Positions 24,055 through 33,362 are shown, counted from the first letter of the stretch. The stretch: 64,000 nucleotides of DNA from an uncultured Roseateles sp. (GCF_963422335.1 NZ_OY729424.1:4650001-4714000); one strand, 5' to 3'. The notes: generated by a model not told the origin, from the sequence alone. Program-made: numbers and translations.

Positions 24055-25341
24055 ATGCAAAAGCACATCATCGATAGACGCCAGTTGCTGCTGGGCGGCC
24101 TGGCCATGAGCAGCCTCAGCCTCGGCCTGAGCGCCTGCGCCAGCCTGGGCGGCGGCCCCTCGATCGGCCGTGTGGTCGTGGTCGGCGGCGGCTTCGGCGG
24201 CGCCACTGCGGCACGTTATCTGAAGCTGTGGGGCGGCAATGTGGACGTGACCCTGGTCGAGCGCCAGTCCGCCTTCGTGTCCTGCCCGCTCTCCAATCTG
24301 GTGCTGGGCGGCCACAAGCGCATGGCCGACATCACCCGGGGCTACGACGGCCTGAAGGCGCTGGGCGTGAAGCTGCTGCAGGGCGAGGTGCTGGCCATCG
24401 ATGCCGCCGCCAGGACCCTGCGCCTGGCCGACGGCAGCAGCCTGGGCTATGACCGGCTGATACTCTCGCCGGGGGTGGACTTCATGGTCGACGGCATTGC
24501 CGGCCTGCAGACCGCGCTCGACGCCGGCCAGGTCTTGCACGCCTGGAAGGCCGGCCCGCAGACCTTGGCGCTGCGCCAGCAGCTGGAGGCCATGCCCGAT
24601 GGTGGCGTGTTCGCAATGAGCATCCCCCAGCTCCCCTACCGCTGCCCGCCCGGCCCCTACGAGCGCGCCTGCATGGTGGCCAGCTATCTGAAGCAGCACA
24701 AGCCCAGGTCCAAGGTGCTGGTGCTCGATGCCAACCCGGAGATCACCTCGAAGAAGACGCTGTTCGAGCGCGCCTTCAAGCAGCACTACGACGGCCTGCT
24801 CGAGTACCGCCCCAATGCCGAGCTGAAGGAGGTGGCCGACGGCGGCAAGCTGGCAAAGCTGGAGTTCGAGGACGTCAAGGCCGATGTGCTGAATGTGATT
24901 CCGCCGCAGCGCGCCGCCGATCTGGCGCTGAAGGCCGGCGTCGTCAACATCAACCAGCGCTGGAGCGGCTTGAACTGGCTGACGATGGAGTCCACGGCCG
25001 TGCCCTTTGTGCATGTGCTGGGCGACGCCACCTTCCCCGGCCCGGCCATGCCCAAGTCCGGCCATATGGCCAACCAGCAGGCCAAGGTGGCGGCCGCGGC
25101 CATCATCCAGTTGCTCAAGGGCGAGGCAGTCAACGCCAACCCGGTGGTGATGAACACCTGCTACAGCTTCGTCACCGCCGAGGAGGCGGTCCATGTGGCC
25201 TCGGTCCACCAGTACGACGCGGCCGACAAGACCTTCAAGGCCACGCCCGGCTCGGGTGGCTTGTCGTCGGCAGCGAATGCGATCGAAGGCCGCTACGCGC
25301 TGTCATGGGCCGAGAATATCTGGACGGACATGCTGGGGTGA
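24055..25341 (+). CDS. fccB: Sulfide dehydrogenase flavoprotein subunit (FccB/SoxF)
   Basis: 428 residues. A twin-arginine signal (DRRQLLLGG, about 5-13) suggests folded export. FAD-binding VVVVGGGFGGATAARYL (about 38-54) is followed by FVSCPLSNLV, with Cys positioned for covalent flavin, and NTCYSFV near 365 supplies the second redox cysteine. It oxidises sulfide to sulfur and passes electrons to FccA. The start at 24055 is chosen to place the Tat signal at the N-terminus. It is convergent with the YeeE/YedE gene. Confidence 0.92.
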   Translation: MQKHIIDRRQLLLGGLAMSSLSLGLSACASLGGGPSIGRVVVVGGGFGGATAARYLKLWGGNVDVTLVERQSAFVSCPLSNLVLGGHKRMADITRGYDGLKALGVKLLQGEVLAIDAAARTLRLADGSSLGYDRLILSPGVDFMVDGIAGLQTALDAGQVLHAWKAGPQTLALRQQLEAMPDGGVFAMSIPQLPYRCPPGPYERACMVASYLKQHKPRSKVLVLDANPEITSKKTLFERAFKQHYDGLLEYRPNAELKEVADGGKLAKLEFEDVKADVLNVIPPQRAADLALKAGVVNINQRWSGLNWLTMESTAVPFVHVLGDATFPGPAMPKSGHMANQQAKVAAAAIIQLLKGEAVNANPVVMNTCYSFVTAEEAVHVASVHQYDAADKTFKATPGSGGLSSAANAIEGRYALSWAENIWTDMLG

Positions 25342-25371
25342 GCCGTGCATGCTGGCGCCCTGCCATGGAGC

Positions 25372-26496
25372 TCAGGGCTTCAGCTGTAGCGCCGGCAGGG
25401 CCTGGTCCAGCGGCGCCACCCGCTCGTGCGGCGCAAGACGCTCGGCGCGCTGGTCCACCCAGTAGTCGGTCAGCGCAGCCGCGGCCCACATCGCAGACAA
25501 GGTGACCCAGGCCGTGACGGTGAACACGGCCGCTCCCGACAGCCCGGCCCCGACCGCGCAACCACCCGCCAGCATGCCGCCAAAACCCATCAGCACCGCA
25601 CCAATGAGATAGCGGCGCATGCTGGCGCCGCCGGCAAAGCCCTCGAGCTTGAGCTCGCCGAACAGGGCAGCGGCCACCAAGGCCCCGAGGAACACGCCCG
25701 GCACCAGGCCCAGATCGAAGGTCGGCGGCTTGTCCGGAGCGAACAGCACGCGGCTCAGCACCTCGGCCGAGGGACCGGTGAAGCTCAGGCTCTGCACCGG
25801 CGCGGCCTGGGCCTCCAGGCCGGCCGCGGCGACGTAGCCGGTGAACCACCAGGCCGCGCTGATGGACAGGCCGACCATGATGGCGCCGGCCCAGCCCCAG
25901 AAGCCGACGCGCTGGTGCCGGGCCCAGCGCATGGCGGCCAGCAGCCAGACCGCGCCGAAGAGCAGCGCGCCGTTGCGGCCCAGGCCGCTGATGGCAATCA
26001 GGTCACGCGCCGCGCCGCCCTCCACCGTCCACCAGGCCGAAATCTGCTCGCGCCAGGGCGCCAGCGCGCCGGTCCAGGCGGCCTGGGCGGTGACGGCAAA
26101 CACCAGCCCAGACAGCAGCGAGCGCAGATTGCCCTGGGCCGCCAGTACCAGCAAGCGGCTGGAACAGCCCCGCGCGAGAATCATGCCGACGCCGAACAGC
26201 GCGCCGCCCAAGGCCGCCCCCGACAGGCTGCCCCGCGCCGCCAGCTGGCGGGCCGAACTGACGTCCAGCCAGCCCAGCGCGATCAGGCCCTGGGTGCACA
26301 GCAGCGCGGAGGCAAAGGCGAACAGCCACACCGTCAGCTTGCCGCCCCGCAGCCCGCGCGAAAACTCTATCGTGGCCGAGCGCAGGCAAAAGCGCGAGCG
26401 CTGGGCGAAGAAGCCGAACACAAAGCCTATGCTGGCGCCGCCCAAGGCCAATGCCCAGGCCTGGCCCAGTGACTCGATCAGCGACTCAAGCGCCAT
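25372..26496 (-). CDS. YeeE/YedE family transporter (SoxT-like)
   Basis: 374 residues, about 9-10 hydrophobic helices. The paired family motifs FAQRSRFCLRSA (about 30-41), ARGCSSRLLVLAAQGNLRS (about 108-126) and GGCAVGAGLSG (about 326-336) hold the conserved cysteines through which YeeE/YedE proteins pass thiosulfate or sulfane sulfur. It lies 19 bp after soxB on the same strand, so it is the last gene of the soxB transcript. A role in moving sulfur compounds across the inner membrane is inferred. Confidence 0.87.
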   Translation of the reverse strand: MALESLIESLGQAWALALGGASIGFVFGFFAQRSRFCLRSATIEFSRGLRGGKLTVWLFAFASALLCTQGLIALGWLDVSSARQLAARGSLSGAALGGALFGVGMILARGCSSRLLVLAAQGNLRSLLSGLVFAVTAQAAWTGALAPWREQISAWWTVEGGAARDLIAISGLGRNGALLFGAVWLLAAMRWARHQRVGFWGWAGAIMVGLSISAAWWFTGYVAAAGLEAQAAPVQSLSFTGPSAEVLSRVLFAPDKPPTFDLGLVPGVFLGALVAAALFGELKLEGFAGGASMRRYLIGAVLMGFGGMLAGGCAVGAGLSGAAVFTVTAWVTLSAMWAAAALTDYWVDQRAERLAPHERVAPLDQALPALQLKP

Positions 26497-26515
26497 CTCG
26501 CCACCCCCCAGCCGC

Positions 26516-28249
26516 TCAGCCCGCCAGGCCCGGATTGCCGCCCACGCCGATCAGACGCGGCGTGTTGATCTTGCGCGCGCTGATGCGCCCCTTGGACTTG
26601 AGCCACTGCTCCAGTACGTCCCAGACCATGCGGGTGCCCGGCTGGCTGCCGGCGCCCTCGGCCACCGGCGCCCAGCCGGCCACCTTGTAGATCTTGTCAG
26701 CGGCGATCGGCTTGCCATGCAGGCGCATGTCCTGGATGCGCCTGCCCATCGCCGCGCCGGGCTCGCAGGCATAGCTCAGGCCGCCCACACGCACCATGTC
26801 ACCGCCCTGTTGGTAATAGGGGTCAGGATTGAACAGGTTGTCGCAGACGTCTTCCAGCACCGTCTTGATGGTCTCGCCGGTCATCTCGGTGACGGTGGCA
26901 TAGCTGTAGGTGGTGGCGAGCTGGTCCATCATCAGCTCGCGGGTGATGACGTCGCCGGGCAAGAGGCTGGTGCCCCAGCGGAAGCCCGGCGAGAAGGCGA
27001 TGTCGGCGCCCTGCACCTCGATCAGCGCATCGACGATCAGCTGGTCCCAGCTGCCATTGAAATTGCCGCGGCGGTAGAGCAGGCCGTCGCTGATGGCCAG
27101 CTTCTCGGCGAGCTTGGCCTCATAGGGCGCGCGCACCTTGTTGATCAGCGCGTCCATCTCCGGGTCTGCGGCCAGCATGTTCGAGAAGATGGGCAGCAGC
27201 TTGTAGCGGAAGTCAGCCACGCGGCCGTCCTTGACGTCGAAGTCGAGCACGCCGAGGAATTTGCTGTTGCTGCCGGCGTTCGTCACCAGGGTCACGCCGC
27301 CGGCGTTCTTCACCTGCACCGGCACCGGTACGCCGTCGTGGGTGTGGCCGCCCAGGATGGCATCGATGCCGCGCACCTTTGATGCCATCTTCAGGTCCAC
27401 ATCCATGCCGTTGTGCGACAGCACGACCACGACCTGGGCGCCCTTGCCACGAGCCTCGTTGACCATGGCCTGCATATTCTCGTCCTGGATGCCGAAGGCC
27501 CAGTCGGCGACCATATGGCGCGGGTTGGCAATCGGCGTGTAGGGGAAAGCCTGGCCGATGATGGCGCACTTGACGCCATTGATCTCGCGCAGCACATAGG
27601 GCGCGAACACCGGGTCGCCAAAGTCATTGGTCTTGACGTTCTGGGCCACGAAGTCCACGCGTCCCTTGAAATCCTTGTCCAGGATTTCCTTGACCCGCTC
27701 CATGCCATAGGTGAACTCCCAGTGGCCGGTCATCACATCCACGCCCAGCAGCTTGCAGGCATCCACCATGTCCTGCGCATTCGTCCAAAGCGCCGTGGCC
27801 GAGCCCTGCCAGGTGTCGCCGCCGTCCAGCAGCAGCGCGCCGGGGCGGCTGGCCTTCATGCGCTTGACCAGGGTGGCGAGATGGGCGAAGCCGCCGACCT
27901 TGCCGTAGCGGCGCGCGGCGCGCTCGAAATCGAGATAGGTGAAGGCATGGGCCAGGGCCGTGCCGGGCCGCAGGCCCACGCTCTTGAGCAGGCGCTCGCC
28001 CACCACGTGCGGGCTCTGGCCCGCCATGCCGGCCAGGCCCAGGTTCACGCTGGGCTCGCGAAAGTGGATGGGCTTGAGCTGCGCATGGCAGTCGGTCATG
28101 TGCAGAAACGACACCTGGCCAAAGTGTGGCAGCTCGTAAAGCCCCTGCTCGGCGGTGGCGGCGTCGGCGTCGGCATAACGGGTCAGCCCCATGCCGGCCG
28201 CCGAGGCCGCGGCCATGACCTGCAGAAAGTCGCGTTTGCTCAGGCTCAT
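26516..28249 (-). CDS. soxB: SoxB, S-sulfosulfanyl-L-cysteine sulfohydrolase
   Basis: 577 residues. An N-terminal export signal (SKRDFLQVMAAASAAGMGL) is followed by the calcineurin-like core with MTDCHAQLKP, LLDGGDTWQGS, TGHWEFTYG, SHNGMD and GGHTHDG binding the dimanganese centre, then a 5'-nucleotidase-type C-terminal domain. It releases sulfate from SoxY-bound cysteine S-sulfonate in the periplasm. It is separated from soxX by a terminator and a dyad, so it probably has its own promoter. Length is normal. Confidence 0.96.
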   Translation of the reverse strand: MSLSKRDFLQVMAAASAAGMGLTRYADADAATAEQGLYELPHFGQVSFLHMTDCHAQLKPIHFREPSVNLGLAGMAGQSPHVVGERLLKSVGLRPGTALAHAFTYLDFERAARRYGKVGGFAHLATLVKRMKASRPGALLLDGGDTWQGSATALWTNAQDMVDACKLLGVDVMTGHWEFTYGMERVKEILDKDFKGRVDFVAQNVKTNDFGDPVFAPYVLREINGVKCAIIGQAFPYTPIANPRHMVADWAFGIQDENMQAMVNEARGKGAQVVVVLSHNGMDVDLKMASKVRGIDAILGGHTHDGVPVPVQVKNAGGVTLVTNAGSNSKFLGVLDFDVKDGRVADFRYKLLPIFSNMLAADPEMDALINKVRAPYEAKLAEKLAISDGLLYRRGNFNGSWDQLIVDALIEVQGADIAFSPGFRWGTSLLPGDVITRELMMDQLATTYSYATVTEMTGETIKTVLEDVCDNLFNPDPYYQQGGDMVRVGGLSYACEPGAAMGRRIQDMRLHGKPIAADKIYKVAGWAPVAEGAGSQPGTRMVWDVLEQWLKSKGRISARKINTPRLIGVGGNPGLAG

Positions 28250-28250
28250 G

Positions 28251-28266
28251 ATAAGTGTTCGCTTAT
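28251..28266. promoter_or_regulatory. Dyad directly upstream of soxB
   Basis: ATAAG-N6-CTTAT is a perfect inverted repeat two bases before the soxB start codon. The spacer contains TTCG, extending a TTCGC core shared with other sulfur promoters here. Its place over the ribosome-binding region implies either an operator or a control of translation. Confidence 0.5.
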
Positions 28267-28277
28267 GTTTTGAATCG

Positions 28278-28310
28278 AAAAAAGCCCGCCGGGCCGAGAC
28301 CTGGGCGGGC
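28278..28310 (-). terminator. Intrinsic terminator between soxX and soxB
   Basis: On the minus strand GCCCGCC (28310-28304) pairs with GGCGGGC (28290-28284) and is followed at once by a run of six T (28283-28278). It begins 9 bases after the soxX stop. This is a classic rho-independent terminator inside the sox cluster. Confidence 0.8.
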
Positions 28311-28318
28311 CGTCGGCC

Positions 28319-28963
28319 TTATTGATTGACCGGTGACTTCGGGTCCAGCAGCAGGGCCATCAGATGGCGCAGCTGGTCCTCGTCGAGCAGGGCCGCGTGA
28401 CCGAAGCGCGGCATATTGGAACAGGCGTTATAGGCCTTGGAGTTCCACAGCTTGCCCCAGGTGTACTGAACGATGACGGCATGGGCCGGATCGGCCGCAT
28501 TCTTGACGCCGCGGATCTTGCCGTAGTTGTAGAGGCTGGGGCCTATGGTGCCGAAGGACACTTCTTCCTTGCTGATCTGGTGGCAGTTGTAGCAGCTGGC
28601 GCCGTTGGCGCTGGTGGCGGACGACTTGTCGGTCCAGGTCATGCCGCGGCCGTTCTGGGCCAGCTTCTCGCCCTCGCGCCAATCGCCCAGATACTGGCCG
28701 TTGGCCGGCCACTTGACCGAGGCCAGGGCTTCGGATTCGATCTGCTTGGCCACGGCCACGGGTGGCGGCTGATCCGACGAGCAGGCACGCTGGCCGAGGT
28801 CCTGCTCCAGCCGACGGGTGCTGGCAATGCCCTCGTCGCGGAACGAAGACTTCAGCATCGCCAGCGCCTGGGCATCGAGCTCGGCCGGGCTGGGCAGGCT
28901 GGCGCAGCCCGCAACGATCACAACCGTGGCGGCGACGGCCAGCAGAATAAGGGATTTCTTCAT
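28319..28963 (-). CDS. soxX: SoxX, cytochrome c subunit of SoxAX
   Basis: 214 residues. The N-terminus has a signal with a lipobox-like VIVAGC. The heme site is CYNCHQ (about 121-126), followed by GTIGPSLYNYGKIRG; NMPRFGH near the C-terminus gives the Met ligand. With SoxA it forms the heterodimer that attaches thiosulfate to SoxY. It lies 10 bp downstream of soxA with GGAGAC before the ATG. The N-terminal half (30-100) is longer than in minimal SoxX proteins. Confidence 0.93.
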   Translation of the reverse strand: MKKSLILLAVAATVVIVAGCASLPSPAELDAQALAMLKSSFRDEGIASTRRLEQDLGQRACSSDQPPPVAVAKQIESEALASVKWPANGQYLGDWREGEKLAQNGRGMTWTDKSSATSANGASCYNCHQISKEEVSFGTIGPSLYNYGKIRGVKNAADPAHAVIVQYTWGKLWNSKAYNACSNMPRFGHAALLDEDQLRHLMALLLDPKSPVNQ

Positions 28964-28973
28964 GGTGTCTCCT

Positions 28974-29774
28974 TCAGCGCTTCAGTGCGGGCGCCACCGA
29001 GACGGCACCCTTGGCGTTGACGCCCATGTAGACGCCCAGCGCAACGGTCACATCCGAGGCATAGCCCGGATAGGGGAAGCGCTGCTGGCGGAAGCAGTCA
29101 TTGAGCCGGCGCTGCATGCTCCACATCTCGCCGCTGGACACGCGGTAGGCCGGCCAGGCGGCAAAGCCGACGCCGTCGCCGGGGTTTTTGGACAGGATGG
29201 GCAGGTCCTGCAGGCGGATGCGCTTGCCCTCCTCGCCATGGCAGGAGGCGCAGGAGAAATCCATCGGCCCGCCGCGGAAGTAGAAGGCGCGCTTGCCCAG
29301 CTGGTACATGCGCTGCTCCTCAAGATGGGCCTGGGGCAGGTTCATGCGCAGGCCGCGCGACTCGCCGGAGATCCAGGCCGCCAGCGCTTCCAGCGTCAGC
29401 TGTTCGCCCTTGCCGAAGCCGGTGTTGGCGATGGCGGTGGCGTCCATCCCCTGCAGGCTGCTCATGCAGGTCAGCAGGCGCGACTCCAGGTCCTGCACCT
29501 TCTGGGTGTCGGCAAACCAGCGCGGCAACTCGACGAAGGCGCCCTTGACGACACCCGGTCCCTTGCCCAGATCACAGCGCTCCAGCGATGCGTTCTTGGG
29601 GCCGCGCTTCTGCTTCCAGAGGTCCTCGCCCTTGGCCTCGAACAGCTCGGCCGGGTTGCCGTCGGCCAGCAGCGCACGGTACTCGGCAATGCCGTCGGCC
29701 GCGGATTTCTGTGCCTGGACGGCGCCGGCAGCCAGCAGCAGGCTGGCGAGCAGGAACTTGCTGTGATATCGCAT
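28974..29774 (-). CDS. soxA: SoxA, L-cysteine S-thiosulfotransferase subunit
   Basis: 266 residues with a signal peptide (LLASLLLAAGAVQA). One heme site CASCHG is present in the C-terminal domain (about 176-181). The N-terminal heme motif of diheme SoxA proteins is lost, leaving LERCDLGKGPGVVKGAF and LLTCMSSLQG, whose two cysteines can form a disulfide. The Cys in RRLNDCFRQ is the modified cysteine heme ligand of the active site. It catalyses coupling of thiosulfate to SoxY with SoxX. It is downstream of soxZ in the operon. Confidence 0.94.
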   Translation of the reverse strand: MRYHSKFLLASLLLAAGAVQAQKSAADGIAEYRALLADGNPAELFEAKGEDLWKQKRGPKNASLERCDLGKGPGVVKGAFVELPRWFADTQKVQDLESRLLTCMSSLQGMDATAIANTGFGKGEQLTLEALAAWISGESRGLRMNLPQAHLEEQRMYQLGKRAFYFRGGPMDFSCASCHGEEGKRIRLQDLPILSKNPGDGVGFAAWPAYRVSSGEMWSMQRRLNDCFRQQRFPYPGYASDVTVALGVYMGVNAKGAVSVAPALKR

Positions 29775-29841
29775 GGTTTTCTTGTCTCCGTTACGGCGCG
29801 CGTCCGACAGCCCGCCAGCGCCTTCTGGGGTCTGTGCCCGA

Positions 29842-30153
29842 TCAGGACACGACGGCTTCGTCGGTGCGCTTGTCGCCCTTGTTGTCGGTCCAGGTCACGG
29901 CGATCTTGTCACCGGCCTTGGCGCCCTTGATGTTGAACTGCAGAAAGGGGTTCTTCGACACCGAAGGGCCCCATTCGGCCGTCAGCACCGGCTTGCCGTT
30001 CAGCGAGGCGCTGACCTCGTTGATGTACCAGGCCGGAATGGTCTTGCCGGCCGAGTCCTTGCGCAGGCCGGTCTCCATCTCGTGGGCCATCAGAACTCGC
30101 ACGGTGGCCTTGTCGCCAGCGGCTTGGGCGCGAATGCGCATCGGGTCTGCCAT
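29842..30153 (-). CDS. soxZ: SoxZ, sulfur carrier scaffold
   Basis: 103 residues, the usual size, with no signal peptide; it is exported bound to SoxY. HEMETGLRKDSAGKTIPAWY and VTWTDNKGDKRTDE are conserved in SoxZ. ATG 30153 is chosen because GGAGACAG precedes it; the upstream ATG at 30168 lacks a binding site. It lies 73 bp after soxY. Confidence 0.95.
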   Translation of the reverse strand: MADPMRIRAQAAGDKATVRVLMAHEMETGLRKDSAGKTIPAWYINEVSASLNGKPVLTAEWGPSVSKNPFLQFNIKGAKAGDKIAVTWTDNKGDKRTDEAVVS

Positions 30154-30226
30154 CTCTGTCTCCTTCAATGTCCGCGCGCGGCGCGGACGGAATCAAATGA
30201 ATCGTGTTGCCAAGTGGCTCGCAAGA

Positions 30227-30697
30227 TCAACCTCCGCAGCCGCCCAAAGTCACCTTGACTTCCTTCTGCGCAAACAGCACCTTGTTGTCATTGGTGATCG
30301 CCACCGCGAACACATTGGACGACTGGCCCATCTTCACGCGGGTCGAGAAATTGGTTTCGATCTCGGGGCTGACGTTGAACAGTGCGGCCAGTGCCGACGG
30401 ATTCTTCTCGACCAGCAGCAGCATCTGCTTGACGCCCGCCAAGGTGGTGGCTGCGCCCAGTGGCACGACCGCGCCGTTCTCGGCGATGTCGGGCGCGGTG
30501 ATGCTGACGTCCTTGCTCTCGGTCGGTGCGCCATAGCCCAGCGACTTGGCCACATCGGCCAGGCTCTTGGCATCGAAGGCGCCCTTGCCGGCAGCGGGGC
30601 CGCTGGCGTGGGCCAAGGGGCCGAACAGGCCTGAGGCCAGCATCAGGGATGCCACCTTGGCGCTGGACGTGAGTACCTCGCGGCGATTTGCGATCAT
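30227..30697 (-). CDS. soxY: SoxY, covalent sulfur-substrate carrier
   Basis: 156 residues. A Tat-like signal (NRREVLTSSAKVASLMLASGLFG) opens the protein. It ends in KVTLGGCGG, the swinging arm whose cysteine carries thiosulfate through the Sox cycle. The start at 30697 is chosen so the signal peptide begins the protein; the frame extends upstream without homologous sequence. It is paired with SoxZ. Confidence 0.95.
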   Translation of the reverse strand: MIANRREVLTSSAKVASLMLASGLFGPLAHASGPAAGKGAFDAKSLADVAKSLGYGAPTESKDVSITAPDIAENGAVVPLGAATTLAGVKQMLLLVEKNPSALAALFNVSPEIETNFSTRVKMGQSSNVFAVAITNDNKVLFAQKEVKVTLGGCGG

Positions 30698-30765
30698 CTT
30701 CGGTCTCCTGGATCGTTGCATGCTAATGAAGGGATGATGGCACAGGCCATTCCCGGAAAAGATTG

Positions 30766-31845
30766 TCACTTCGGGGCGCCGCTCTTGAGCCATTGGGCGA
30801 TGGTCCTGGCGTCGGCCTCGCTGAGTGTCTGCACAGGCATAGGCATCTGCCCCCAGACGCCGACGCCACCGCTGCGTATCTTGCCAGCGAGATAGGCGGC
30901 CGCATCGGGCTGGGGCCCGTACTTGCGGGCAATTTCCTTGAACGAGGGGCCGACCAGTTTGCCATCAAAGGCATGGCAGGCGGTGCAGCTGTTCTTGTTC
31001 AGCAGGGCGCTGGGCGCACCAGGCCTTGGCAGCTCGGCGGCCTTGGGCGGGGCCTCGCCGGGCGCCGGCGCACCGGGCGGGCGGCTGGTGTCTGCGCCAT
31101 GCTGGGCACCAACCGCGCGGTTCTGCTCGGCCAGATTGCCATGGGCGTTGCGCGCATGCTCGGGCAGCGAAGAGGCCACGCTGGCCTCGGTCACACAGTC
31201 CTTCATGCAGGCGGTGTTGTGCGTGTCAGCCCTGGCACCGGTCGTCATGCCCTTGCCCGGCCACAGGCTGTGGTCCAGGCTCATGCCCTTGCGATTGGGC
31301 ATGCGCTGCTGCACCTCGGCGATATTGCGATCCGAGAGCGTGAAGTCATCGGCCACCACCCCGCCCAGATTGAGCAGAAAGGCTGTCACGGCGTACACCT
31401 CTTCGGTGCTCAGCGACTTCGGCGCCGTCCAGGGCATGGCGCGGTTGATGTAGTCCCACAGTGTGGACACCGTGGCCACCTTCATCAGCGTCGTGCGGCC
31501 GGGATAGGCGCGGTCGTTGAGCCGCGCCACATGGCCGGTCCTGACGTCCTCGGCGGTGGTGCCACCGATCAGCGGCGCGAACACCTCGCCGCTCTCGCCG
31601 AAGATGCCGTGGCACTGAGCGCACTTGCCCTCCCACACCTCCTGCCCCTTGGCCACCGAGCCCGCGCCCTTGGGCAGGCCCTTGAAGTCGGGTCGCACGT
31701 CGATGTCCCAGGCGGCAACCTCCCTGGGCGTGGCGGCGCGGCCTATGCCTTCAAACGCCTTGGGCTGCGCCAGCGCCGTCGAGGCCGCCAGCGACAGGGC
31801 CAGCAACGCAAGGCCAGGGCGAACGAACTCAGGACAGCTGAACAT
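30766..31845 (-). CDS. soxD: SoxD, diheme cytochrome c of sulfur dehydrogenase
   Basis: 359 residues with a signal peptide (LALLALSLAASTALAQ). Two heme sites are seen: CAQCHG (about 75-80) and CTACHA (about 291-296), joined by a Pro/Ala-rich linker. SoxCD oxidises the sulfane sulfur on SoxY, yielding six electrons. Its 5' end overlaps the soxC 3' end by 17 bp. Its presence means sulfur globules are not the expected product of thiosulfate. Confidence 0.93.
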   Translation of the reverse strand: MFSCPEFVRPGLALLALSLAASTALAQPKAFEGIGRAATPREVAAWDIDVRPDFKGLPKGAGSVAKGQEVWEGKCAQCHGIFGESGEVFAPLIGGTTAEDVRTGHVARLNDRAYPGRTTLMKVATVSTLWDYINRAMPWTAPKSLSTEEVYAVTAFLLNLGGVVADDFTLSDRNIAEVQQRMPNRKGMSLDHSLWPGKGMTTGARADTHNTACMKDCVTEASVASSLPEHARNAHGNLAEQNRAVGAQHGADTSRPPGAPAPGEAPPKAAELPRPGAPSALLNKNSCTACHAFDGKLVGPSFKEIARKYGPQPDAAAYLAGKIRSGGVGVWGQMPMPVQTLSEADARTIAQWLKSGAPK

Positions 31846-33205
31846 TCTTCACCTCGCCGCCTTCCTCCACCAACCAGGTCTGGATGGCATTGTTGTGATA
31901 GATCGAACGCGTGCCGCGTGCGGTGCGCAGCTGGCCGTAGGTGGGTTGGACGAAGCCGGTCTCGTCCATCGCGCGGCTCTGTATCAGGGTCGGCTTGCCG
32001 TCCCAGACCCAGTCGATATTGAAGCGGGTCAGGCACTTGGGCAGCACCGCACCCTCCAGCCGTGCGCCGCGCCAATTGCGCCCGCCGTCGACCGAAACAT
32101 CGACCCGCTTGACCTTGCCGCGGCCCGACCAGGCCAGGCCCGAGATGTTGTAGAAGCCCTTGTCCAGCAGCACCTGGCCGCCCGAGGGCGTGGTGACCAC
32201 GCTCTTGCACTCCTGGATGCTGCTGTACTGCCGGTGCTGGCCGCCGGGCAGCAGATCCATGTAATGCACGGCCTCGTCCTTGCTTGCATAGGGCTTGTCG
32301 CCGACCTCGATGCGGCGCAGGTATTTGACCCAGCTGACACCCTGCACCCCGGGCACGACCAGGCGCAGCGGATAGCCCTGCTCGGGCCGCAGCATCTCGC
32401 CGTTCTGGCCATAGGCCACCAACACCTCGCCGTTCTCGACCATCTCCATCGGGATGGTGCGCGTCATCGATGAACCGTCGGCGCCCTCGGCCAGCACGAA
32501 GCGGGCCTTTTTGTAGTCGACGCCGGCCATGTCGAGCAGGACGCGCAGCGGCACGCCGGTGAACTCGCTGCAGCTCAGCATGCCGTGCGAATACTGCACC
32601 GTCGGCACCGCCACATTGCCCCACTCCATGCCGGTGTTGGCGCCGCATTCGATGAAATGAAAGCGCGACACCGAGGGCAGGCGCATCAGCTCGTCCATCG
32701 TGAACACCATGGCGCGCTTGAGCATGGCAGGTTCGGAGCCATTGATCATCAACCGGTGCTTGGACGGATCGATGTCCCACCAGCCCTGGTGGTGGCGCTC
32801 GAAGTGCAGGCCGCTGGGCGTGACGATGCCGAACAGCGACTGCAGCGGCGCGAACGACACCGAGGCCTGGGCTGTCTGTGTCAGCCCCGGGCTCTGGCGG
32901 CGCTGCACATTGACCTCGTATTTGGAGGGCTTGCCATAGCCGTCGGTGGCCACCGGCTGACCCAGGCCCTTGCTGTGCTCGGGCAGGTTGAGAATGTTGG
33001 GGTCGCCCTCCTCCGCCCCGACCGGGTTCGATGTGGCCCGGGCCAGCGGCGCGACGGCCGCGGCGCTGGCCGCCAGGAAGGCATTGCGTATGAAGCCGCG
33101 CCGGCCCGCCTTGGCCTCGGCAAAGACCTGGCGCACGCCGGCGGCGTCCAGAAAACTCTCAGGCGCCTTGATCAGCCGGCCTGTTGGCTTGTTGTCAGAA
33201 CTCAC
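31829..33205 (-). CDS. soxC: SoxC, molybdenum subunit of sulfur dehydrogenase
   Basis: 458 residues. A twin-arginine-type signal (GRRGFIRNAFLAASAAAVA, about 34-52) and an oxidoreductase molybdopterin domain, with FIECGANTGMEW giving the molybdenum-ligating Cys region, then a Mo-co dimerisation domain (KRVDVSVDGGRNWRGARL). It begins with GTG at 33205. It is the first gene of the soxCDYZAX transcript. Confidence 0.94.
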   Translation of the reverse strand: MSSDNKPTGRLIKAPESFLDAAGVRQVFAEAKAGRRGFIRNAFLAASAAAVAPLARATSNPVGAEEGDPNILNLPEHSKGLGQPVATDGYGKPSKYEVNVQRRQSPGLTQTAQASVSFAPLQSLFGIVTPSGLHFERHHQGWWDIDPSKHRLMINGSEPAMLKRAMVFTMDELMRLPSVSRFHFIECGANTGMEWGNVAVPTVQYSHGMLSCSEFTGVPLRVLLDMAGVDYKKARFVLAEGADGSSMTRTIPMEMVENGEVLVAYGQNGEMLRPEQGYPLRLVVPGVQGVSWVKYLRRIEVGDKPYASKDEAVHYMDLLPGGQHRQYSSIQECKSVVTTPSGGQVLLDKGFYNISGLAWSGRGKVKRVDVSVDGGRNWRGARLEGAVLPKCLTRFNIDWVWDGKPTLIQSRAMDETGFVQPTYGQLRTARGTRSIYHNNAIQTWLVEEGGEVKNVQLS

Positions 33206-33362
33206 ACAGCACCCTTCCCGCGGCCCAGGCCCACGCTCATCATCCGTATATCACCATACGCAAATATTATTCGCGGATGAATTAATGAAGGCTAGGGGTT
33301 TCCACTGAGAAGCTGTGACCGAATCGGCGGAAGGGCAGAACCCTCCGCCACCCGGCCGGGAC
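33206..33362. promoter_or_regulatory. sox operon promoter region
   Basis: 157 bp between soxC and the cupin stop, the only clear AT-rich stretch near soxC. CGTAT (33245-33249) and ATACG (33256-33260) form a perfect dyad with a 6-nt spacer; ATTCGC follows at 33269-33274. These half-sites echo those before the ArsR gene. Likely holds the main sox promoter and an operator. Confidence 0.5.
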
